Shown one piece after another: positions 15,502 through 24,592 of a stretch of 64,000 bases of DNA. Each line of letters opens with the position of its first letter. Position 1 is the first letter of the stretch. The stretch is from an uncultured Acetatifactor sp. (GTDB lineage: Bacteria; Bacillota; Clostridia; Lachnospirales; Lachnospiraceae), in the NCBI GenBank assembly GCA_947630715.1, contig CANRIP010000002.1, positions 38,611 through 102,610 of the forward strand. Reading direction: 5' to 3'. The notes beneath the pieces are model-generated. The model worked only from the letters and a program-made list of their open reading frames with translations, was not told the DNA's origin and did no database searches. The position numbers were made by a program, and so were the translations under genes.

Positions 15502-18500
15502 ATGGTATACCAAATTTTTAATCATGAAATTCATTATGATACTGCCCGGATGAATTATTTTAAGATGATAGAATTTTATAAATCATTATACCAAAAAGGG
15601 ACTTCTGCTTTGAGGTCTGAATGGAAAAAAGCTGGGAACATAAATAATATATACAAAAATTATGAATCCGTCCTTGATGAGCAGATTGATAATCTAGTAA
15701 ATAGAAGTTATTTATATCTCAAAGATCTTGGAATTTATACTTATACGGGGAAGAATATTGGTGAAAGCAAAGATATCAAACTTGCTATCAATGATATATA
15801 CGATACTTTTGAACAACTGGTCATTATTCCATATGAAGATATAGAATTTTCAAAGGAAGAAGCTGCACAATATCGAGCGAATCGAAAAAAGAGTAGGGCA
15901 AAATACCATGGGTATGGCTGGGATATGAGTTCGAAACTTGTAAATTCGACGAAAGCCGCCGCTAAAAATGCAGTTGTAGGGCTAGGACACTCTGCTGTGA
16001 ACGCAGTAGGAAATCTTGCCAGCAGTGCAAGTGCCGCTTCCCAAAAGAATAGACTCTACAATGATTCTAGTATAGTAGATGCTTTATGCAAAAAATTAGG
16101 AGAGTTAGGCGACGAATTAGCGGAATTGTTTATATCTATTTGCGAGAATGAGTCAGATATTAGATTTAGTGTAGTTACAGAAGGGGAACTTTCCCAGGCA
16201 AAAGCGATTTCTGCTAATATTGTGGCAGGCGCGATGCCCCAAGATTCAATTTTGCAAAATGCTATAAAGAGCTTACAGATATGGCCCTATAACAGAGAAC
16301 TTCTTGAAATTATGATAAAAGAATTTGGCGATTCCAATAAAGAAGTAGAAACATTTGCTGCAGACTTCCAATTTGATATGAAAAGTTTAAAAAAGACGCT
16401 CCTGGATAGTAAGTACAAGAATGTCTTAAACCAACAATTTTCGATGGAACAGGAATTATTAGATAAGAAACAGGAAATTGCAGAATATGTTAAATGGTTA
16501 GGAATAGAAGATGAAACTTATCTTCCCAACTTACAGAAAAAGTGGGAAATGATAGATAAAAATCTCAGGACGGTAGAAGGCAAAGAATATGCGACCCGGG
16601 AAGAAGCAAATGATGTCCGGGATGATATAAAATTGTTTGACCGGATGTTAGATTCGGTACGACTGGAAGATAAAAATTTATTAGACCCTGCAGTGTATCA
16701 AAAAACGTTTGACCAGGTAAAGGAAGCGGAATATAAAAACGTAGAATTTATAGAACATCTTTATGATCGTTTTGCTGATGAAACGAAGAAAATCGTTGAA
16801 ACACAGCAAGTATATAAAAACATGACGGAAAGTGATACTTGCGATTCCATAAAGTCTATGTTTTATGAAGGCACTGTTGCTTCATATATCGGTAAACAAA
16901 TTTTATTCGTAGATTATAAAACAGAATCAAAAAAGGTATACGAAGGGGGATTAAGGGGGGTTCCTTTGCTTTATGTCAACTGTAATAATTCAAGTAAATG
17001 GACAAAGGTATTTATAATTACTACACAGCAGGTTGCAGTAGCGACTCAAAGAATAAATAGAATTATGTCAATTCAAGATGTCTTTGAAATAGAAAATATT
17101 GATAAAAAAATTTATTTAAATACAAAGACTAATAACAAAATATCACTCTTTAATATGAAGGGCTTAAATGGAGATGCGTTGGCTAGCTTTATTACCTTAG
17201 TATCCAACATTATAAAAGCCCTGAATAAAATGGATGTTAATGTAATTGAACTCAAGCACAAAGATGCTCTTTATGCAGGAGAGGCTTTGGCATATACTGG
17301 GAATGGGCTTTTGGAAGTTAAAAATTCAAAAAGTATTATTTCTTGTATTTTAAAAGTATTTTCAATAAAAAAATTTTTTCATAAATTCAAACAAACCTCA
17401 AACGTCTCTGTTGGGCTAGAAAATCGTCCAGATTTTCTGATCCCAGATAAGAATGCGGAATTACAGAAATTATATGATGATATAGATGATCGGGATTTCT
17501 GTCTTATTGCACAAACAAGCGTCCGGGAAAGTAAAGCCGTTTCGTATATTGGAAAGCGGATTCGGTTTGCGGAATATAAATCAGAGAAGAAAAAGATTTT
17601 TGAAGATGGCCTGCGAGGTTTACCTCTGCTTTATATCAATTGTGATAATTCTGCAAAATGGAAAAAAATTTTTATAATTACAACTCAACAAGTGGCACTG
17701 CTAACCAAGAAGAAAAATACGATCATGGCAATCCAAGATGTTTCCGAAGTAAAATGTCAGGGGACAAAAGTGCTATTAAGGACTATTGAAAATACTGAAA
17801 TCCCTCTTTGCAACATGATTGCAATGGAACAGAGCACACTGATTGATCTTGTTACCATTATAGACTGCCTTGTACAAACATTAAAAAAAGGAAACATTAC
17901 TCTTGTTGAAAATAAATACGCCGGTCAATTGTATAGTGGTAATGCCTTAAGTTATAATACCCGCGAACCCTTGAAAATTAATAATTTAAGGCCTAATATA
18001 CCTGGGATAGCATCCTTGGTGCTGTGTTTGATGTCCTTCATTGTTGAAATAGGAAGTGTTGCTCAAATTGTTCTTGCTTTAATAAGCGTGATAGCCGGAA
18101 TTGTGGGTTTTTTCTCTGCTCGGTGGAAAAAAATTACAGCTTTTATAGGGTGCTTATTGGGACTATTTCTTTTGCTGGGAGGTCTGGGTACAAATATACC
18201 TTCTGATGTGTCCGATGACAATGCTCTGAGTACAGATGCTGCTATGATTTCTGACTTGTCGGATGTTGATACTCAAGATGCAGAGTCTATCGTTTCCAGT
18301 TCAGAATCTGCACAGAGCGAACTTTTGCAAGCAGAGCCAACACAAACTCAAGATATATATACAAATATAGAGTTCCCAATTCTGGTACAGGCTTATACAG
18401 ATGATTTAGATTTGTGCCCTGTCATGGTAACGGGCGAGACAGAAACGTCCTTAACTCTTGGAAGTTATGAACAGATGCTGGACAGTTGCATTAATGATGG

Positions 18501-18999
18501 GGTAACAATGTATGCAAATCCATTAATGATAAACAGTTCAATCAGTACTGATACAAAATGGGATGCTTCACCTACGGAATGGTATGACTATCTTTTGACA
18601 TATGACCAATTTGTTTCCCTTGTCACATGGATGGCTGATCTTCATGAAATATTGGGTGAATCAGATATATATACATCTTCCTTTTCAGAAAAATATGATC
18701 GATTGGCAGGTGACTGGGTTTTTGACGATCAGAATATTTCTATCAGCATTTATTCTTATGATGTCGACATATGCGTCAGTTTCGTTGAGATTGGTTCCAT
18801 AACTGTTGCGGAAACGGCTGGGAATGTATATTATCTTGGAGAAAATGACAATTCGCTTTATGCTTTATGTGTAATGGAAAACAATGACGAAATACAGATT
18901 CGATTAGCAGACAACGGTACTTTTGAGGTTATTAGTTCTATGGATTCGAATATTAAAGTTGGTTCTGTTTTTGAGTGCTATGAGCATTATGAATCATAA
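15502..18999 (+). CDS. large membrane protein with a tandemly duplicated domain, 1165 residues
   Basis: I do not recognise the full protein. The N-terminal ~450 residues are helical and charged. A domain of about 150 residues then occurs twice: residues ~453-600 (YIGKQILFVDYKTESKKVYE, then GLRGVPLLYVNCNNSSKWTKVFIIT) and ~673-820 (YIGKRIRFAEYKSEKKKIFE, then GLRGLPLLYINCDNSAKWKKIFIIT). Two or three membrane helices follow near 833-896, of the DUF4190 type. A Ser/Asp-rich linker leads to a ~230-residue C-terminal part probably outside the cell. The ATG at 15,502 has GGGAAGG 8 bp upstream; an in-frame ATG at 15,481 lacks one. AT-rich codon use differs from the chromosome. It may form an operon with the MORN gene 29 bp downstream. 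Confidence 0.65.
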   Translation: MVYQIFNHEIHYDTARMNYFKMIEFYKSLYQKGTSALRSEWKKAGNINNIYKNYESVLDEQIDNLVNRSYLYLKDLGIYTYTGKNIGESKDIKLAINDIYDTFEQLVIIPYEDIEFSKEEAAQYRANRKKSRAKYHGYGWDMSSKLVNSTKAAAKNAVVGLGHSAVNAVGNLASSASAASQKNRLYNDSSIVDALCKKLGELGDELAELFISICENESDIRFSVVTEGELSQAKAISANIVAGAMPQDSILQNAIKSLQIWPYNRELLEIMIKEFGDSNKEVETFAADFQFDMKSLKKTLLDSKYKNVLNQQFSMEQELLDKKQEIAEYVKWLGIEDETYLPNLQKKWEMIDKNLRTVEGKEYATREEANDVRDDIKLFDRMLDSVRLEDKNLLDPAVYQKTFDQVKEAEYKNVEFIEHLYDRFADETKKIVETQQVYKNMTESDTCDSIKSMFYEGTVASYIGKQILFVDYKTESKKVYEGGLRGVPLLYVNCNNSSKWTKVFIITTQQVAVATQRINRIMSIQDVFEIENIDKKIYLNTKTNNKISLFNMKGLNGDALASFITLVSNIIKALNKMDVNVIELKHKDALYAGEALAYTGNGLLEVKNSKSIISCILKVFSIKKFFHKFKQTSNVSVGLENRPDFLIPDKNAELQKLYDDIDDRDFCLIAQTSVRESKAVSYIGKRIRFAEYKSEKKKIFEDGLRGLPLLYINCDNSAKWKKIFIITTQQVALLTKKKNTIMAIQDVSEVKCQGTKVLLRTIENTEIPLCNMIAMEQSTLIDLVTIIDCLVQTLKKGNITLVENKYAGQLYSGNALSYNTREPLKINNLRPNIPGIASLVLCLMSFIVEIGSVAQIVLALISVIAGIVGFFSARWKKITAFIGCLLGLFLLLGGLGTNIPSDVSDDNALSTDAAMISDLSDVDTQDAESIVSSSESAQSELLQAEPTQTQDIYTNIEFPILVQAYTDDLDLCPVMVTGETETSLTLGSYEQMLDSCINDGVTMYANPLMINSSISTDTKWDASPTEWYDYLLTYDQFVSLVTWMADLHEILGESDIYTSSFSEKYDRLAGDWVFDDQNISISIYSYDVDICVSFVEIGSITVAETAGNVYYLGENDNSLYALCVMENNDEIQIRLADNGTFEVISSMDSNIKVGSVFECYEHYES

Positions 19000-19028
19000 A
19001 AAATAATAAAAGCGGGGGATTTTTAAAA

Positions 19029-19931
19029 ATGAAGAATATAATTTTAGGAATAGTAACTATATTTGCATTTTTTTCTTTTTTGGGAATCGGAAAGGAAAAA
19101 CCAAGTTTTGATATCAATGAATATAACGATTATGGGATCAAATTGATAGACTTGTGCGATAAGGATAGTTATGAAGAAGATGGGAAGAAATTGGCCGAAT
19201 TAGTAAATCAATTTCTTGAAACTCCTGATCCGTGTTGCTTTATGGAAAGAAAAAACAAGCTTTTTGGAGGAATGGAATACAAACAGACGATAGATACCAC
19301 TGCGCATTATTATTATATTGGAGACATAAAGGATGGAAAACCGGATGGTCATGGTCTTTTATATTACGCGTATAACAGTAGTTTTTATATTTATTATTTA
19401 GGAGAGTTTAAAAAAGGGGAAATTAAAGGATATGGAGTTCTTTTTCAAGAAGGTGTGAACCTGAATTATATTTCATATATGGGAGAAATTAAAAAGGAAG
19501 AAGAAGGAGAATTTGTCCCCGCGGATGGTCAACGAGTTATTCCCCACAGTTATTATGCTTATGGTGGTTTACAGGATAAATTGCTTTATGAGGATTCTGA
19601 TGGGGATTCTGATGAACTGAATTTTGAGGACAATGATATAAAACAAGATTCGTTATATGGTGTATTATATCTTCCTCAATATGTCGGCGCGATTAAAAAT
19701 GGAAAATATTCCGGTAAAGGAGATATGTATTCAACGGATGGAACTTTAATTTATTCTGGCTCGTTTAAGAAAAATTATTATTCGGGCAAAGGAACATTGT
19801 ATTTTAAAGATGGTTCAATACAATATAAGGGTGAGTTTAAAAAAGGTAAATTTCATGGCAAAGGAACGTTATATAATCCGGACGGAACGATCAAATATAA
19901 AGGTGAGTTTAAAAATGGAGATATAAAATAA
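19029..19931 (+). CDS. MORN-repeat protein with N-terminal membrane anchor or signal
   Basis: 300 residues. A hydrophobic N-terminus (residues 1-20, IILGIVTIFAFFSFLGIG) suggests an export signal or anchor. At least six MORN-type repeats follow, most clearly YIGDIKDGKPDGHGLLYY near residue 96 and, at the C-terminus, YVGAIKNGKYSGKGDMYS, YSGSFKKNYYSGKGTLYF and YKGEFKKGKFHGKGTLYN. MORN repeats form extended beta-sheets used for scaffolding or lipid binding. The gene has GGGGG upstream and follows the large membrane protein by 29 bp, suggesting a joint function at the cell surface. Confidence 0.75.
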   Translation: MKNIILGIVTIFAFFSFLGIGKEKPSFDINEYNDYGIKLIDLCDKDSYEEDGKKLAELVNQFLETPDPCCFMERKNKLFGGMEYKQTIDTTAHYYYIGDIKDGKPDGHGLLYYAYNSSFYIYYLGEFKKGEIKGYGVLFQEGVNLNYISYMGEIKKEEEGEFVPADGQRVIPHSYYAYGGLQDKLLYEDSDGDSDELNFEDNDIKQDSLYGVLYLPQYVGAIKNGKYSGKGDMYSTDGTLIYSGSFKKNYYSGKGTLYFKDGSIQYKGEFKKGKFHGKGTLYNPDGTIKYKGEFKNGDIK

Positions 19932-20008
19932 TTAACTCAACTAAAAATGCTTTACTGAGATTATGCAATTATTCTATTAATAAGGTCTTTTAGCATAATG
20001 ATCAAAGT

Positions 20009-20055
20009 GAACCGGGATGGGATAAACAAATACTGCCATCTCGGTTCCTTTATAT
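20009..20055 (+). terminator. terminator after the MORN gene
   Basis: GAACCGGGATGG (20,009-20,020) pairs with CCATCTCGGTTC (20,036-20,047) with one mismatch, followed by CTTTATATATTTA. It closes the transcription unit 15,051-19,931. Confidence 0.6.
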
Positions 20056-20371
20056 ATTTATATCATCTTCGTGAACAAAACGAAAGTGTAACTTATTTTG
20101 TGTAAACACAATAAATCAAGGGAAAATATTTTGATGTGTTGTTACAGACTAAACCATGGATGACAGATGCTTTGTCCCCGGGTTGTAGTGGTGAATCTTT
20201 TTGTGACATAACGAGTCCCCATTTTCTTGTGTGTTTAATAATATTTTATTAGCCTTTCCTGTTACAACTTGGTTACAGTACTTCAAGTTGAAAGAAAGTA
20301 ATATATAAAAATATTGAAAATAATTTGAAGTTATGTTAATATAATAATGAAATTATAGAAGAAGTTTTGCA
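20056..20371. other. non-coding AT-rich spacer upstream of the inverted repeat
   Basis: No open frame with a plausible start was found on either strand; only frames of under 16 codons occur. GTTACA-type hexamers recur near 20,140, 20,259 and 20,272, resembling the arm sequence of the element ends (TTTGTTACAACC), but the match is short. Confidence 0.35.
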
Positions 20372-20523
20372 GATAATTAAATGTTATCTGTTAGATTTGT
20401 AAAACATTATAAATTAAAACATTATAAATAAAGAATAATTCCTGATTATTGATGGTTGGTGGAAAAGATAGGATTATTTATTACTTCAAAGGATAATTGA
20501 GGATTATCGATAATTAGGAAATG
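20372..20523 (+). repeat. left arm of a ~140-bp inverted repeat bounding the radical SAM/TIR cassette
   Basis: Read on the plus strand, this 152-bp segment is nearly identical to the minus strand of 23,172-23,306. The differences are a 15-bp insertion here (a second copy of ACATTATAAATTAAA-type sequence), a 2-bp length change and a few substitutions. It contains the palindrome ATTATCGATAAT. It ends 45 bp before the radical SAM start codon, so it is the gene's upstream region. Confidence 0.85.
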
Positions 20524-20567
20524 TATGATAATTAACTATGCTACATAATTTAAAGGGTGGTAAGATT

Positions 20568-21650
20568 ATGGAATATTATATATATGTAACAAATAAATGC
20601 AATTTAAACTGTTCTTATTGTTCTGTAATGTTGGAAAATAACAGCAGGCATTTACCAGACCAGCTATCATATAAGCTCGAAGATTTAAAACACTTTGTCG
20701 ATACTGTGCAGAGAACACGCCCAAAAGACGTAGCTCGCATTTATTTTTTTGGAGGAGAACCCACATTAGATTTTAATACTATTTATTCAATAATTTTATT
20801 ATTTAAAGAGGTCAAATCTTATAAAGTTGAATTTATTCTTCATACAAATGGTATTTTACTAAATTATTTACCAGAATATATAATAAAGTATATCGATATC
20901 ATATTTTTATCAATTAACTACGAAAAAATATATAATAGCGGCAAGATATCAGATTATTTTATTGGATTATTGCATAATATAAGTATAATAAAGAATAAAA
21001 AGCAAATTCCATTTATTGGACGCTTGACAATTTCGGAAGGCGCTAGTGTATATTCCGAATGTGCTTTGATTGGAGACTTTTTTGATTATGTATACTGGCA
21101 ACTTGATAATCAAAAAAATTTAAGAGATATTATTGCATATAAAGAACAATATAAAAAAGAAATTTCGTTGCTGTTTGAATATTGGTTAAAATTTTTTAAA
21201 GAGGGGGTAATATTAAGATATATTCCATTTTTAAGTATTGCGCAACATCTTCTTTATGAATATCCTATTCCGCAACATTTTTATTGTGGATATGGGGATG
21301 ATATGATCTATATTCAAACTGATGGTTCTTGCTATGGCTGTTGTGACGAAGTTGATTCCAAGCGACATTTTATTGGGGATATTTATAGTGGCATTGAGTT
21401 TCGTGATATGGAAATATCAAATGTTATATGTAAAAATTGTGAGGATTTGATAATATGCGGTGGACGCTGCGGAAGAATGCATAAAGATTTTGAACCAGAG
21501 CGGATAAAATATTATTGTGAAATGAATAAATTTACTTTTGAATTAGTGAGAAAACATCTTCCTGAAATAATTGAAAAGATAGGATCTTGTACTTATTACA
21601 AGGAAATATTTTGTGATTCATTGATGGATTATACAGAACTGTTGCCATAG
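20568..21650 (+). CDS. radical SAM protein with SPASM-like C-terminal cysteines (putative peptide maturase)
   Basis: 360 residues. The N-terminus YIYVTNKCNLNCSYC carries the CX3CX2C iron-sulfur motif (C11, C15, C18), followed by FFGGEPTLDF, the GGEP SAM-contact motif. The last 110 residues are cysteine-rich (CYGCCDEVDS, ICKNCEDLIICGGRCGR, YYCEMNK), as in SPASM/twitch enzymes that bind extra clusters and modify peptides. The start at 20,568 follows AAGGGTGG; an in-frame ATG at 20,538 does not. No precursor peptide gene is evident nearby. It is convergent with the TIR-GNAT gene. Radical SAM plus TIR-type protein is also seen in FxsB/FxsC peptide systems of actinobacteria, which gives a hint but no proof. 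Confidence 0.82.
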   Translation: MEYYIYVTNKCNLNCSYCSVMLENNSRHLPDQLSYKLEDLKHFVDTVQRTRPKDVARIYFFGGEPTLDFNTIYSIILLFKEVKSYKVEFILHTNGILLNYLPEYIIKYIDIIFLSINYEKIYNSGKISDYFIGLLHNISIIKNKKQIPFIGRLTISEGASVYSECALIGDFFDYVYWQLDNQKNLRDIIAYKEQYKKEISLLFEYWLKFFKEGVILRYIPFLSIAQHLLYEYPIPQHFYCGYGDDMIYIQTDGSCYGCCDEVDSKRHFIGDIYSGIEFRDMEISNVICKNCEDLIICGGRCGRMHKDFEPERIKYYCEMNKFTFELVRKHLPEIIEKIGSCTYYKEIFCDSLMDYTELLP

Positions 21651-21667
21651 AGTTTTTCTATGGCAAC
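21641..21667. terminator. bidirectional terminator between the convergent radical SAM and TIR genes
   Basis: Perfect 10-bp stem GTTGCCATAG (21,641-21,650) and CTATGGCAAC (21,658-21,667) with a 7-base loop. It overlaps the radical SAM stop codon and lies 9 bp beyond the TIR gene's stop. Confidence 0.75.
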
Positions 21668-21675
21668 AATAAAAT

Positions 21676-23136
21676 TTAATGCAACGCGTCAAAATAGTCT
21701 CGATATTCCTCATATTTATGTTTGCATAAGTTTATAAGTAATTTCCCCTTTGAGCCAAATAATCTTAATTCGGGCGGGATCAAGGTTAAAGTATACACAT
21801 CTGTATTTGAAGTTGTTGAATTATGTTTTTTCATGCCCATTATTTTACATAACTTTTCGCCTTGTTTTGTAGATGCCTCAGCTAAAATTTGGCTAAAATA
21901 AATTTCTCTTTGCTGTGCAAGACCTATTACCACATCAATAACGGCATTATATAATTCAAGAAATGCATTAGTATTTTGATATTGGGGATGAATTGCAACA
22001 GATGCAACATATAAAATATATATTCCAGGTGCTTCGTATTGAACAATTGAATCAGTTGTAAATTCTTTATCCATAAAATCACCAGATAATATAAGATTAT
22101 AGGTATCTTCCGTAATGGGCAATAGCGTAAAATAACCAACTATTTTTTTGGTTGCACAATCTCTTATTGCTATGTACGTATAATTATTGTAGTCATACCA
22201 TTCAATGGCTGTTTCAACTGATGCGATTAAATCCTCTCTTAAAACTAAATAATCTATTTCATCAGTTTCTAAGAAATCATTGTGTTTCATTTCGCCAGGG
22301 TATATAATTTCAAAATTATAATTATTAGGTAGTGTGTTGTATTTAATTGCTAAATACCAACGCATAATGGATACAAGAGCCTTGTTTATTAATATTTGAA
22401 CGTCTTGGTTGGACTGTTCTCCATCTAAGTGATAAATATAGGAAAAATATTCAGAAATATTAATACTTGCTACCTTATTAATTACTGCCAACTGACCAGC
22501 ATAATCCGTTGTCTCTGTAATTTCATTTATCCCAAAGTATTTACCTATATCACATGCTATAGCTGATAATATCTTTTTTGCACAAAAAATAAGATACGCA
22601 GGGTATTGTTCCATGATATCAAAATATTCCTTCATTTTCATGCAAACAATATCAGCTTGTATATTCTCATATGAATTTAGTTTTTTATACAGAGAAAATA
22701 AAGTTTCTTTTATTAATAATGATTCATTTTCTTGTTTAGCTTTATTTAATGATTCTTCGAGACCTAAGATAATGGTATCGAAATTTTTATCTTTTGCATT
22801 CAAATATTTAATATTTCCTAAAATTTGAATAAGCTGTAAATACTCTTCTGTAGCTATGTCATATATGATAGGAACTATTTTAGCTTTTTGAAATATGGAA
22901 TATTGACCTGATTCAAAGTAAACCCATTTACTTTGAAAAAAATTATGAGTAACAATAAGGATAAGTATAAAAGATTTTTTTAGTCCTTCTTGCACTTCTT
23001 TATTAATGTTGTCTCCATATGAGATGTTATTTTTATCATACCATACACTAAATTGTTTTTGTTCCAGTTGATTTACCAACTCATCTACAATTATTTCTTT
23101 GTCTAAAGACGAATGCGAAATAAAAAAATCGTACAT
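21676..23136 (-). CDS. TIR domain - helical region - GNAT-like acetyltransferase fusion
   Basis: 486 residues. Residues 1-~130 form a TIR domain: YDFFISHSSLDK at the N-terminus, WYDKNNISYGDNI near 32-44, and SKWVYFESGQY with E75 at the position of the NAD-cleaving glutamate of bacterial TIR enzymes. Residues ~145-270 are helical and unassigned. Residues ~280-455 look like a GNAT acetyltransferase: TYIAIRDCATKKIVGYFTLL, then YVASVAIHPQYQN (motif A region), then AEASTKQGEKLCKIMGMKKH. The ATG is preceded by GGGGGATAG. Codon use is AT-rich. TIR domains often deplete NAD during phage defence; the acetyltransferase and radical SAM partner are unusual, so the role remains open. Confidence 0.72.
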   Translation of the reverse strand: MYDFFISHSSLDKEIIVDELVNQLEQKQFSVWYDKNNISYGDNINKEVQEGLKKSFILILIVTHNFFQSKWVYFESGQYSIFQKAKIVPIIYDIATEEYLQLIQILGNIKYLNAKDKNFDTIILGLEESLNKAKQENESLLIKETLFSLYKKLNSYENIQADIVCMKMKEYFDIMEQYPAYLIFCAKKILSAIACDIGKYFGINEITETTDYAGQLAVINKVASINISEYFSYIYHLDGEQSNQDVQILINKALVSIMRWYLAIKYNTLPNNYNFEIIYPGEMKHNDFLETDEIDYLVLREDLIASVETAIEWYDYNNYTYIAIRDCATKKIVGYFTLLPITEDTYNLILSGDFMDKEFTTDSIVQYEAPGIYILYVASVAIHPQYQNTNAFLELYNAVIDVVIGLAQQREIYFSQILAEASTKQGEKLCKIMGMKKHNSTTSNTDVYTLTLIPPELRLFGSKGKLLINLCKHKYEEYRDYFDALH

Positions 23137-23171
23137 TTGCTATCCCCCATCTGTTTAAAACTGGATTAAAT

Positions 23172-23306
23172 CATTTCCTAATTATCGATAATCCCCAAGT
23201 ATCCTTTGAAGTAATAAATAATCCTATCTTTCCCCAACTATCAATAATCAGGAATTATTCTTTATTTATAATGTATTACAAATCTAACAGATAACATTTA
23301 ATTATC
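23172..23306 (-). repeat. right arm of the inverted repeat bounding the radical SAM/TIR cassette
   Basis: Inverse of 20,372-20,523, 135 bp long and lacking its 15-bp insertion. It ends 35 bp before the TIR start codon, so the two convergent genes have the same upstream sequence and probably the same promoter and regulator. Confidence 0.85.
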
Positions 23307-23319
23307 CCTCAAATAAAAT

Positions 23320-23361
23320 AGCGGCCTGGCAGGCTGGTGTTTTCGGCTGCCGAGTGCCGCT
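23320..23361 (-). terminator. terminator of the tyrosine recombinase gene
   Basis: A GC-rich hairpin: AGCGGC (23,320-23,325) with GCCGCT (23,356-23,361) and an inner GGCAG/CTGCC stem. On the minus strand it is followed by TATTTTATTTG, and it lies 9 bp beyond the recombinase stop. Confidence 0.65.
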
Positions 23362-23369
23362 ATAAATTT

Positions 23370-24290
23370 TTATATATGAAAATCTTTTCTGGGGTGTTTT
23401 TCTGTTAGAATATTCCTTTGCTTTGACATAGCCACATGGGTATAGATTTCTGTAATATGAATTGAGCTGTGGCCCAGCATTTCTTGAATATAACGTATGT
23501 CGACGTCTGCTTCCAACAGACTGGTGGCAAAGGTGTGGCGGAACATGTGAGGCGTGATATGTAATTCTATGGCGGCAAGGGCAGCATATTTGTTGATCAT
23601 CCGTCTGACGCTTTGATCGGACAACGCACGGCCGTTTTGGTTTACAAAAAAGAAATTGTTATTTTGAATTTGCGGGAAAAAAGTTCTTTCATAATCTTCC
23701 AATACATGAATAACGTCATCGTTTCCAATTTGCAGCCGGCGTTCCTTCGCTCCTTTTCCATAGATGAGAATGCTCTGTTCCTGTAAATTGATATCTTCTT
23801 TTTTGAGAGAGCAGAGTTCGGAAATTCTGATTCCCGTAGCAAAAAGCAGTTCAATTACGGCAGCGTCCCGTAACGCGTTTTTTTGCTGGTATGCTGTGGG
23901 CGCTTCGCTGCGTTGCCTGTATATCACTGACAAAAGTGATTCAATGGTGTGTAGGGGAATGACTCTTGGCAGGGTGATTGGTTCGCGGAATTTTAGCTGC
24001 ATTTTATTAAAGGGATTCCGCTCGATGATATCTCTGTATTCAAAATAATGAAAAAGCGCTTTGACAGAGGCAATTTTCCGTTTCACAGTCTTCGCTTTAT
24101 AATGTTGATGCAAAGCAGAAACATACTGCTCTAAGATTGCCACATCGATTTGCGCCACATGGGAAACAGGGATACAGTTCACAAACTGGCTTAGATCGAT
24201 TCGATACGCTTTTAATGTTTTGCGGTCAAGTCTTTTCTGATTTTGACAGTAGTCCAAATAATTGTCAATGAGTGTTGGTAAATCGTTCAT
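23370..24290 (-). CDS. XerC/XerD-type tyrosine recombinase
   Basis: 306 residues, the usual Xer/integrase length. The N-terminal SAM-like domain (residues 5-85) is followed by the catalytic domain with every active-site residue visible: R155 in ATGIRISEL, K179 in YGKGAKER, H248 and R251 in HMFRHTFA, H274 in LGHSSI, and the nucleophile Y283 in EIYTHV. It could act on the element ends, whose arms and 8-bp spacer have the geometry of a tyrosine recombinase core site. It could instead act on the inverted repeat that begins 64 bp beyond its stop. The sequence is less AT-rich than the TIR gene beside it, showing a separate origin. Confidence 0.88.
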   Translation of the reverse strand: MNDLPTLIDNYLDYCQNQKRLDRKTLKAYRIDLSQFVNCIPVSHVAQIDVAILEQYVSALHQHYKAKTVKRKIASVKALFHYFEYRDIIERNPFNKMQLKFREPITLPRVIPLHTIESLLSVIYRQRSEAPTAYQQKNALRDAAVIELLFATGIRISELCSLKKEDINLQEQSILIYGKGAKERRLQIGNDDVIHVLEDYERTFFPQIQNNNFFFVNQNGRALSDQSVRRMINKYAALAAIELHITPHMFRHTFATSLLEADVDIRYIQEMLGHSSIHITEIYTHVAMSKQRNILTEKHPRKDFHI

Positions 24291-24592
24291 GTGTACTTTC
24301 CTCCTGAAAAAGTTGTGATGTTAGCTGCCTAACGGCCAGCTAGGGCTGACCGTTTCATTGCTTTTTTAGTGTAACAGACTTTAGGGATATGTTATATCAC
24401 TACCTTAACAGCATTCAACCGAACATAGGGATATCGTAACAGCAGGGTTATCGCCCGCGGAGAGGGTATTGTTGCTGAATGCAGCCGTATAGGAGGGGCT
24501 GTTTGCAGAAAGAAGGATTTCGATGGATGCAAGATGGTGAGAGCAATTCAATGGATACAAGCGGTTAATAATTTGAAGTTGGTTTTCATAGA
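24291..24592. promoter_or_regulatory. regulatory region between the two recombinases
   Basis: Contains a hairpin near 24,330-24,352 (ACGGCCAGC/GGCTGACCGT) followed by a T run at 24,361-24,367. TAGGGATAT is repeated at 24,382-24,390 and 24,426-24,434, and TAACAG at 24,372, 24,406 and 24,437. These may bind recombinases or an accessory factor. At its end ATA (24,568-24,570), 16 bp, CATAGAAT (24,587-24,594) has the same layout as the candidate sigma-E promoter of spoIIID. Assignment is tentative. Confidence 0.4.

Noticed and set aside
20138..20280. GTTACA hexamers as arm-type recombinase sites
   Set aside because: Only 6-8 bp match the element arms in very AT-rich DNA; not above chance by eye.
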